A stretch of DNA of 12,035 nt from Candidatus Jordarchaeum madagascarense (GTDB taxonomy: Archaea; Asgardarchaeota; Jordiarchaeia; Jordiarchaeales; Jordiarchaeaceae). A model generated the notes under the pieces. The model was not told the DNA's origin and did not search any database. It saw only the letters and a list, made by a program, of their open reading frames with translations. Position numbers and translations under genes: made by a program. This document shows, piece after piece, positions 7,238 to 12,035 of this stretch (position 1 is the first letter of the stretch; the number at the start of each line of letters is the position of its first letter). The DNA is taken from assembly GCA_019056875.1 (NCBI GenBank), contig DXJA01000361.1:1-12035 (forward strand), in the 5' to 3' direction.

Positions 7238-7507
7238 ATGAATAAAGAATCCTTGGGGAAGAAATTAGAAAAGGCTGTTAATGAATATAATAAATATCGG
7301 TCATCGGAGGTGACTGCCAAAATAGTTTCAATGAGTGGAAAGTCTATCAAAATTGAATTTAGCGGCCCGTATTGTCGCTCTTGTGGTTTTTATGATTACT
7401 TTGATGATTTCAGATACACCCTTAAAGATTTGGGAATTAAAAGTAGTGTGGACGAGATAGAAGAAACAGAAGAGGGGGTGTTCGTCACTTTTTTAATGGT
7501 TGACTAA
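7238..7507 (+). CDS. Small CxxC protein of unknown function
   Basis: 89 residues, not recognised. A charged helical N-terminus (residues 1-22, KKLEKAVNEYNKY) is followed by predicted beta strands (VTAKIVSMS, SIKIEFSG). Then comes a central motif, GPYCRSCGFYDYFDDF (43-58), with Cys46 and Cys49, a short helix (RYTLKDLG) and a final strand (VFVTFLMV). It is acidic and has no signal or membrane segment. The single CxxC could be a redox dithiol or half of a metal site shared between subunits. The ATG at 7238 follows GGGGGAT with seven bases between; an upstream in-frame TTG at 7220 has no better ribosome site. It lies 82 bp after the HdrD-like gene on the same strand, so a small accessory or electron-transfer partner of that complex is an inference worth testing. 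Confidence 0.75.
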   Translation: MNKESLGKKLEKAVNEYNKYRSSEVTAKIVSMSGKSIKIEFSGPYCRSCGFYDYFDDFRYTLKDLGIKSSVDEIEETEEGVFVTFLMVD

Positions 7508-7551
7508 GGGTTTAGTGGAGTAAGGACAACAGTTATAAAAATATTGCAAAA

Positions 7552-8208
7552 TTATTGTTTGAAGATTTCGTTTAACTTGCTTAGGATATTTTTAGCTCTA
7601 ACAATTGCTCTTATTACATACCATTCATGTTCTTCTGCACTTTGTTCTTTTTTGAGAAATGTTTTAATATTTTCATATGTTGCTTTTAATTGGCGGGCTA
7701 TTGACTCCTCATTTGGTTTCTCACCCTGAAGCTTTATTCCTCCCTCCCAAAAACCTTCAGCAAAATACCAGTCTTTAAACCATGTAAATCCCAACTCAAA
7801 TAGCTTGTAGCCGAGACGACTTACTGGTGGTGGTAATCCAGTTCCGAGCTGTCTTCTGGTCTCTTCATCATCATAATATTCAACGAAGATGCTTTCCCCC
7901 TCCTTAAGTGCCTTGGAAAAAAGTGACAATAATTTATCCTCGAGGATAGAATCAAAATACTCTATTATTTCTCCTCCCAAACTTATGGTTTTTTTAATAT
8001 CGTAGAATTCTACCCAGGGTGTATGGTAGGGTGGTCTACCATAAAAAACCTTGATATCTAAGATGCGATCTTCATACTTTTCTTTTTTTAAATGCAGATC
8101 TAAATTTACTTCTTCCCGAAATCTACCTCTTGAAATTTTTTTAGCGTAAACAATTAAACCGTTAATTACCATACCATTAGACAAATTTTCAACTACATCT
8201 TCCAACAT
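7552..8208 (-). CDS. DUF1122-like conserved archaeal protein
   Basis: 218 residues. The stretch at 125-165 (LPPPVSRLGYKLFELGFTWFKDWYF, then EGFWEGGIKLQGEKP) agrees with what I recall of the DUF1122 family of archaeal proteins, whose function is unknown. Before it, IFVEYYDDEETRRQL (107-121) is also typical. The remaining N-terminal part is mixed alpha/beta (GMVINGLIVYAKK, YEDRILDIKVFYG), and the last 50 residues are helical and charged. No membrane segment or metal motif is seen. It converges on the small CxxC gene, with 44 bases between the stop codons. There is no clear Shine-Dalgarno sequence; a TATA-like stretch about 29 bases upstream of the ATG suggests a leaderless transcript. The family name is from memory of the motif. 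Confidence 0.75.
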   Translation of the reverse strand: MLEDVVENLSNGMVINGLIVYAKKISRGRFREEVNLDLHLKKEKYEDRILDIKVFYGRPPYHTPWVEFYDIKKTISLGGEIIEYFDSILEDKLLSLFSKALKEGESIFVEYYDDEETRRQLGTGLPPPVSRLGYKLFELGFTWFKDWYFAEGFWEGGIKLQGEKPNEESIARQLKATYENIKTFLKKEQSAEEHEWYVIRAIVRAKNILSKLNEIFKQ

Positions 8209-8230
8209 TGTAGCTAACCAGAAAATAGTG

Positions 8231-8243
8231 GATTAATAAAAAA
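8231..8243 (-). promoter_or_regulatory. TATA-like box of the DUF1122-like gene, overlapping the afpA terminator
   Basis: On the minus strand TTTTTTATTAATC is centred about 29 bases before the ATG at 8208. With standard archaeal spacing, transcription would begin within a few bases of the ATG, which fits the lack of a ribosome site. The six Ts also fit an oligo-T terminator for afpA, which ends 16 bases away. Confidence 0.35.
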
Positions 8244-8259
8244 TTAAGTGTGAAGATTC

Positions 8260-8853
8260 TCAAGTCTGTTTGCTGCCGAAATTCTTTTTGAAAACCTCAT
8301 AAATGTCCTCGGGTTTCTCCAGCACATGCACATCTTCCATTTTATGCAGCTTTCTCACATGCTCCACGTCTTCTTCTCTTATTCTCAATCGTAAGTCCCG
8401 TCCATCAGGAAGCTTTGTAACCACAGTGCCCACTTCATAATCAGAAGGCATTATGTATACAGGAACATAGGATTTCAAACCCATAACTGCTGCGTTAGAT
8501 AGCAGGCTATCTGCTAATCCCATGGCAATCTTAGCCACTGTATTTGATGTAGCCGGAGCAATCAACAAAAACTCGAACTTTCCCATCTGCAACATACCAG
8601 CCAGAAAAGGCGAATTCGAATTTGTCTCAATCCAAACCTTATCAAAAATCTCCACTATATCTTTACTCAACTTGTACCATTTCAAGACTTGATCTCCAGC
8701 CTTAGAGACGTAAACCCTAATGTCCACCACGTCTTCAAACTCATCTTTTATATTCTTCATAACTTCGAAGGTTTCATGTAACCTGTCGCCACTTCCCGTA
8801 ATGCCCCAAGCAACCTTGGGTAACTTCTTTTTTTCTGGTTTTTTCTCTGCCAT
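8260..8853 (-). CDS. afpA: Archaeoflavoprotein AfpA
   Basis: 197 residues of the flavoprotein (Rossmann-like, PF02441) family. Visible features are the N-terminal strand and loop KVAWGITGSGD (13-23), the FMN-site signature APATSNTVAKIAMGLADSL (99-117) and PVYIMPSDYE (131-140). AfpA of Archaeoglobus binds FMN and accepts electrons from ferredoxin; the physiological acceptor is not settled. The first 12 residues are a Lys-rich extension. The ATG at 8853 follows GAGGAG (8859-8864, reverse strand) by five bases. It is the second gene of a pair with isf, 37 bases downstream of it. As I recall, isf and afpA homologues are also adjacent in Archaeoglobus fulgidus, which supports a shared electron-transfer role. 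Related flavoproteins include dipicolinate synthase subunit B and phosphopantothenoylcysteine decarboxylase, but the archaeal N-terminus favours AfpA. Confidence 0.85.
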   Translation of the reverse strand: MAEKKPEKKKLPKVAWGITGSGDRLHETFEVMKNIKDEFEDVVDIRVYVSKAGDQVLKWYKLSKDIVEIFDKVWIETNSNSPFLAGMLQMGKFEFLLIAPATSNTVAKIAMGLADSLLSNAAVMGLKSYVPVYIMPSDYEVGTVVTKLPDGRDLRLRIREEDVEHVRKLHKMEDVHVLEKPEDIYEVFKKNFGSKQT

Positions 8854-8890
8854 AATTTCTCCTCTATAGTGTGCGTTAACCTTTTTTACT

Positions 8891-9481
8891 TTATTTATTA
8901 ACTTCGTTTTTCTCTAAAAACTTGGCAAACTTTTTTACTGTTTTCTTCAAACTTCGGAATCCTTCTTCATCTTCTTTTACGCCTTCCAGAGTGTCCTTGG
9001 ACCAAAATGTTGCCCCTAGGTTTGCCCCGAAGGGGCCTCCACTAATCGGTATAACTCCATTAAGTACGTAAAAAGTTATGATTTGCTGTATTGCCAGTTC
9101 CTGTCCGCCCATTCGGTCTCCCCCGACTGCAATAGCCATACCCGCTTTGTATTGTAAGACTTTGATGTTTGCCGCGAACAAAGCCCGGCACCTATCCATA
9201 ATAGCTTTTGTTTGTGCACTGATTGCCCCATTATAGACCGGTGTCGCAATAATTATTCCCTGAGCATCCTTAAGCAGAGGATAAACCTCATACATATCGT
9301 CCCTAAATCTGCACTCCCTGTTTTTTAAACAGTAATCGCAGTGCTGACAGGGACCAATGTTTTTGCCTCTCACGCCGAAAAACTGTGTTTCAAAACCCTT
9401 CTCTTCCAGCATTCTCAAAGCTTCTCTTAAAACATATTCTGTTGCCTTTTTCCTCGGACTTCCACAAACGCCAAGTATCAT
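8891..9481 (-). CDS. isf: Iron-sulfur flavoprotein (Isf)
   Basis: 196 residues, NADPH-dependent FMN reductase/flavodoxin-like fold. CGSPRKKATEY (6-16) is the FMN phosphate loop. Cys45/48/51/57 (CX2CX2CX5C) is the compact cluster motif that defines Isf. TPVYNGAISAQTKAIMDR (80-97) and GGDRMGGQE (120-128) shape the flavin site. Isf proteins of methanogens and Archaeoglobus carry FMN and a 4Fe-4S cluster, take electrons from ferredoxin and are linked to reduction of oxygen or peroxide in anaerobes. The ATG at 9481 is preferred over the GTG at 9485-9487, because that GTG is part of the ribosome site GAGGAG. It is the first gene of the isf-afpA unit. Confidence 0.9.
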   Translation of the reverse strand: MILGVCGSPRKKATEYVLREALRMLEEKGFETQFFGVRGKNIGPCQHCDYCLKNRECRFRDDMYEVYPLLKDAQGIIIATPVYNGAISAQTKAIMDRCRALFAANIKVLQYKAGMAIAVGGDRMGGQELAIQQIITFYVLNGVIPISGGPFGANLGATFWSKDTLEGVKEDEEGFRSLKKTVKKFAKFLEKNEVNK

Positions 9482-9486
9482 TTTCA

Positions 9487-9492
9487 CTCCTC
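9487..9492 (-). promoter_or_regulatory. Shine-Dalgarno GAGGAG that decides the isf start
   Basis: On the minus strand GAGGAG lies five bases before ATG 9481. The upstream in-frame GTG overlaps its last base and cannot use it. Confidence 0.6.
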
Positions 9493-9513
9493 ATATTCTA
9501 TAATTTTTCAGGA

Positions 9514-9557
9514 TTTATTAACATTCTCACACAGATCACAATATTCAAATTATCCAA
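9514..9557. repeat. Noncoding block repeated at 10730-10773 (left copy)
   Basis: 44 bases align without gaps to 10730-10773 with 33 identities by hand count, and most differences are transitions. Both copies lie 71-75 bases downstream of the stop codon of a paralogous membrane gene. This copy is also the upstream region of isf; on the minus strand it holds TTAATAAA, a possible TATA box. It looks like part of the unit that was duplicated. Confidence 0.6.
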
Positions 9558-9603
9558 AGTAGTGCCTTTAAGACTCCCAACGGGTTAAGTTAACAATAAA
9601 TCC

Positions 9604-9611
9604 AAAAAAAA
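9604..9611 (-). terminator. Oligo-T terminator of membrane gene copy A
   Basis: Eight consecutive Ts on the minus strand begin 17 bases after the stop codon. No stable hairpin is needed for archaeal termination. The copy B gene has a similar T-rich tract in the same place. Confidence 0.5.
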
Positions 9612-9628
9612 GAATGGGGATGGTTTGA

Positions 9629-10396
9629 TTATATCCTCTTAATGGGAAGTATGTCTCTGGAGGAAGTGAAAACCACTGTCCAAAGTATGAAAGCTACGAA
9701 TATCAGTGCGAAGCCAATAAATGACATTATGCCTCCGAGGAGTGCTAAAGACGACGCTTCGTATTGCACTAGAGTATAAAGGATTAAAAGGCAAGCACCT
9801 ACAATGCTCAAGACACCGGCAGCTGCGGAAGCCGCCGAGTTAATGGTCGTTTCTCGCACCACTATGCTCGATACACCAAGCGTAAAAAAGGTAACTGCCA
9901 GTGCAATCATTCCAATCCCTACGACGAAAAGATTGGGTGTGGACAGCGGAACTGGTAAGATGCCTGTAAAACCTATAAAAATCGAAACCAAGAAGAGATA
10001 CATAACCTTTGTACTTGTTATTACGTTTCCTAGAAGGATGAATAAACTCCCAGTGGCTGTTCCCATTATGCCGGAGACAAAGCCCACCCGGCCCATGGTT
10101 CCTCCGCCAGCTTTGTATAACCCGTGGAATCCTACACCAATGAGAATACCGCTCATAATGAGAAAACCAGCAAACACGATTGATAATGTTATGAACTGAA
10201 AGATGCTATTAGGAAGGGGGGTAAGGGCAAAAATGTGAATGCCATAAAACGCGCTTAAGCCCATCACTAATTGTATGTAATTGTAAATATCTATTGCTAA
10301 TTTAGTGCTTACCATAATCCATATTATCCCAATAATTCCCGTTATGGATCCTACTATCCCTCCAGCTATACCAGTTAACAATGCCCCTCTAGACAT
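9629..10396 (-). CDS. Polytopic membrane protein, copy A of a tandem pair
   Basis: 255 residues, not assigned to a known family. About seven or eight hydrophobic, glycine-rich segments can be read: ~5-29, ~40-57, ~67-92, ~102-125, ~131-148, ~155-178, ~187-210 and ~218-243. There is no cleaved signal peptide. Glycine-spaced helices (GIAGGIVGSITG, GTMGRVGFVSGIMG) suggest tight helix packing. No charged residues lie within the predicted segments and no transporter or enzyme motif is seen. The cytoplasmic tail ends SSRDILPIKRI. The start is firm: ATG with GGAGG (10404-10408, reverse strand) seven bases before. About half of its residues are identical to copy B. It is upstream of isf on the same strand, but an oligo-T terminator separates them. 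Confidence 0.8.
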   Translation of the reverse strand: MSRGALLTGIAGGIVGSITGIIGIIWIMVSTKLAIDIYNYIQLVMGLSAFYGIHIFALTPLPNSIFQFITLSIVFAGFLIMSGILIGVGFHGLYKAGGGTMGRVGFVSGIMGTATGSLFILLGNVITSTKVMYLFLVSIFIGFTGILPVPLSTPNLFVVGIGMIALAVTFFTLGVSSIVVRETTINSAASAAAGVLSIVGACLLILYTLVQYEASSLALLGGIMSFIGFALIFVAFILWTVVFTSSRDILPIKRI

Positions 10397-10729
10397 TTTC
10401 CAACCTCCATTTTTTTGGAATTTTTCTTTATTTCAACTTTTTTAAATCTTTGTGTTTTTATTTATATTAGGTTTATGGAAGATGCAATTTTACAGGGTCA
10501 GGTGGTGGCTGTTGACTGATAAATTCCGGGGAAGTCCAGTTAATTGGACACTCATTGAAAAACTTTTTTTATTTGTCTGAAAGTGATGCAAAGAATTTGG
10601 AGCAGGACGTTTAATCCTTAATATGGCTCAATAAAAACCCTAGATTTTGAAAAAGGAGAAATTGGTAAAGAGTAAAAAATATTTTGCAAAGTATCGTATC
10701 TACTTAAAATGTCTCAGTAATTTTACTGG

Positions 10730-10773
10730 TTTATTGATACTTTCACACAAATTACAGCTTTCAAATAGTCCAA
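10730..10773. repeat. Noncoding block repeated at 9514-9557 (right copy)
   Basis: This is the partner of the block upstream of isf, 75 bases after the stop of membrane gene copy B. Similarity continues leftwards for about 13 more bases with one gap (10717-10729 against 9500-9513). Confidence 0.6.
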
Positions 10774-10807
10774 GCGGGTACTTCAGGATGGTCAAGGGGA
10801 AGACTTT

Positions 10808-10822
10808 AAAAAAAATAAAAAA
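10808..10822 (-). terminator. T-rich terminator of membrane gene copy B
   Basis: The minus strand reads six Ts, an A and eight Ts, starting about 27 bases after the stop codon. Confidence 0.5.
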
Positions 10823-10848
10823 GGTGGTTGATTTGATTATTTTTCAGA

Positions 10849-11598
10849 TTATATGTCTCTGGAGGTAGCGAAAACCACTGCCCAAATTACGAAGGCCACG
10901 AATATCAGTATGAAGCCAACAAGTGTCAGTATGCCCGCGAGAATAGCTAAAGGTGGGAATTCAAATTGCATAAGTACGTAAAGGACTAAAAAGCAGGCAC
11001 CTATAATGCTCAAGATTCCCGCAGCCATAGAAGCCGAAGAATTAGCTGTAATTTCTCGCACCACTATGCTCGATACACCAAGCAGAATAAAGCTAACGGT
11101 TAGTACCATCAATCCAAGCCATATGATAGGAGTATTAGGCGTAAATACTGGATAGGGGATGATGCCCTCAAATCCTTCAAAAATCGGAACTACGAAGAGG
11201 GGTACTAGCTTCGCACTTGTAATAAAATTCCCAAGAAGGATAAATAAACCCCCAGCACTTCCACCTATTATGCCGAAAATAAGTCCCACTACACCCATGA
11301 CTCCTCCGCCTGCTTGGTATGTACCGTAGAACCCAGCACCGAGCAGAATACAGCTTACTATAATAAATATAGCAAGAAGCAGTGTGAGAGTTGAGAACAG
11401 AAAGCCACTACTCGGATAAGGTATCATGGCCAATGCCCAAAGGCCATAAAGCTGGCTAAATAGGCCCAACATTTCTGAGTAGTTATAAATGTCCACTGCA
11501 AAATTGATATTTACTATGATCCATAGTACCCCAGTAATTCCCGTTATGGATCCCAATATTCCTCCAGCTGCACCAGTTAACAATGCTCCTCTAGGCAA
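10849..11598 (-). CDS. Polytopic membrane protein, copy B of a tandem pair
   Basis: 249 residues from the TTG at 11598. It is a close paralogue of copy A over its whole length; for example RGALLTG, GSITGI, DIYNY, AGGG, SLFILLGN/GLFILLGN, LGVSSIVVRE and SRDI match. The same seven or eight glycine-rich membrane segments are predicted. The function is unknown. The TTG is chosen by alignment with the copy A start (both then continue [S/P]RGALLTG) and by GGAG at 11609-11612, ten bases upstream. An upstream TTG at 11616 would add WRLDDL but would use up the ribosome site. It ends at SRDI, seven residues earlier than copy A. The loop between segments 2 and 3 is the least conserved part, so the two proteins may differ in what they bind. 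Confidence 0.8.
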   Translation of the reverse strand: MPRGALLTGAAGGILGSITGITGVLWIIVNINFAVDIYNYSEMLGLFSQLYGLWALAMIPYPSSGFLFSTLTLLLAIFIIVSCILLGAGFYGTYQAGGGVMGVVGLIFGIIGGSAGGLFILLGNFITSAKLVPLFVVPIFEGFEGIIPYPVFTPNTPIIWLGLMVLTVSFILLGVSSIVVREITANSSASMAAGILSIIGACFLVLYVLMQFEFPPLAILAGILTLVGFILIFVAFVIWAVVFATSRDI

Positions 11599-11623
11599 AT
11601 CATCCAATCTCCACAAAATTTTT

Positions 11624-11666
11624 TTAATAATGTTTTTTTCAATATTAGTAGTTTCAACATTATTAA
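11624..11666. promoter_or_regulatory. Perfect 11-bp inverted repeat upstream of membrane gene copy B
   Basis: TTAATAATGTT (11624-11634) and AACATTATTAA (11656-11666) are exact complements with a 21-base spacer. The element lies 26-68 bases upstream of the TTG start, where the promoter should be, and each arm is TATA-like. It could be an operator or a pair of overlapping promoters. Copy A has no matching element. Confidence 0.4.
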
Positions 11667-11901
11667 CCTTATGGTTTAGGCCTGTCAGGAACTTTTTGGT
11701 AGTGAGAGGATGGGAAAACGAATGGGGATAGCAATGAAGCCGCCTAGACTACAGAAACTGAGTGAATAGAAAAAATACCAAATTTATAGTAAAATTTCAA
11801 CACTATCTACTTGGTTATTAACTATCCAGCATCTTTTTTAGTTATACAATTTTGATCAATTATAATTTAAACTGGCTATGCTGAAAATAATTCTTAATTA
11901 G
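11667..11901. other. AT-rich spacer before the insertion sequence end
   Basis: No gene or RNA is recognised. A short ORF of 11 codons (ATG at 11734) and other small frames lack support. Confidence 0.4.
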
Positions 11902-12035
11902 TTAGGACTTACGCAGTTGGGCTATATAACGTATGTGGGGTGAGCCAGATAAGTCCGGATTGCCTCTTGAATGACGCTTGCCTTAGCCTTGTACCAGCTT
12001 ACACCGGTCCACAGCCGGTGTACTTCCAACCGGAT
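11902..12035 (-). mobile_element. Probable end of an insertion sequence, running off the window
   Basis: TAGGACTTACGCA at about 11903-11915 resembles the terminal inverted repeat of many DDE-type insertion sequences; this is from memory, not a search. Just inside it, base composition becomes visibly richer in G+C than the AT-rich DNA outside, and a reading frame on the minus strand stops only about 20 bases from the terminus, as usual for a transposase. The other end and the target-site duplication are outside the window. An 8-bp inverted repeat, TACACCGG/CCGGTGTA (12000-12007 and 12015-12022), lies inside. Confidence 0.45.
11922..12035 (-). CDS. C-terminal 37 codons of a probable transposase (partial)
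   Basis: This is the only minus-strand frame open from the window edge to the stop codon at 11922-11924; the other two have stops within about 50 bases. The visible end includes VHRLWTGVSWYKAKASV and EAIRTYLAHPTYVI. I do not recognise the family from so short a piece. The transposase call rests on its place next to the terminal repeat-like sequence and on the change in base composition. Confidence 0.4.
   Translation of the reverse strand: MRLEVHRLWTGVSWYKAKASVIQEAIRTYLAHPTYVI

Larger units (their letters stand above)
10397..10848. other. Intergenic region between the two membrane genes
   Basis: No gene is supported; a 73-codon plus-strand ORF (10647-10868) runs across the repeated noncoding block and the end of copy B. 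The region holds a TATA-like GATTTAAAA for copy A (minus strand, about 10440-10448) and an imperfect 16-bp palindrome, GTCCAGTTAATTGGAC (10534-10549). It also holds the second copy of the noncoding block and the T-rich end of copy B. Just below the block, the minus strand reads CGATACTTTGC (10683-10693), slightly like the ATGATACTTGGC that starts isf. This may be a degraded isf beginning carried along in the duplication. Confidence 0.4.

Noticed and set aside
7544..7729. 61-codon plus-strand ORF overlapping the DUF1122-like gene
   Set aside because: It is antisense to a better supported conserved protein.
10647..10868. 73-codon plus-strand ORF between the membrane genes
   Set aside because: It lacks a consistent start signal, crosses the repeated block and T-rich terminator of copy B, and the equivalent left region does not keep the same frame.
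12000..12022. 8-bp inverted repeat considered as a terminator or RNA stem
   Set aside because: It lies within the probable transposase frame without a T-run, so it is better read as coding sequence or an internal feature of the insertion sequence.

Overview
The window looks like an AT-rich anaerobic archaeon. Genes start with purine-rich Shine-Dalgarno (SD) sequences of archaeal type (GGAGG, GGTGA), with frequent GTG and TTG starts. TATA-like boxes (TTTATATA, TTTAAATA, TTAATAAA) sit upstream of genes and T-runs lie downstream. The proteins include families centred on archaea and strict anaerobes: an archaeoflavoprotein AfpA, an iron-sulfur flavoprotein (Isf), an HdrD-like protein with two cysteine-rich CCG motifs, a ferredoxin-type aldo/keto reductase and a probable DUF1122 protein. 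The lineage cannot be fixed from this window. No rRNA, tRNA or CRISPR array was seen.

Layout. 1-538 has no convincing gene. On the minus strand follow an AttH/CrtC-like lipocalin-fold protein (539-1684) and an aldo/keto reductase with two C-terminal 4Fe-4S motifs (1846-3033). Across a 430-bp divergent intergenic region, a LUD-domain protein (3466-4251, plus) is followed by a hairpin. Next comes a well-marked promoter region and a tight two-gene unit: a GlcD-type FAD oxidase (4525-5958) and an HdrD/GlcF-like Fe-S protein with ten CCG cysteines and eight ferredoxin-type cysteines (5971-7155). A small CxxC protein follows (7238-7507). The next genes are on the minus strand: a DUF1122-like protein (7552-8208), an isf-afpA pair (9481-8260) and two tandem paralogous membrane proteins (9629-10396 and 10849-11598). 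The right edge carries what looks like the end of an insertion sequence, with the last 37 codons of a probable transposase running out of the window.

How the genes may work together. The central genes suggest two-electron oxidation of a 2-hydroxy acid or similar alcohol by the FAD subunit, with electrons passed to the Fe-S subunit. The LUD protein points to a lactate-utilisation-like setting. Isf and AfpA are flavoproteins expected to exchange electrons with ferredoxin, and the aldo/keto reductase also carries ferredoxin-type clusters. The window is therefore rich in low-potential redox enzymes, but no membrane anchor, Etf or hydrogenase partner is present, so the final electron acceptor is not visible.

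The least explained items are the 89-residue CxxC protein, the duplicated membrane genes with a noncoding block repeated downstream of each, and several perfect palindromes at predicted promoters.
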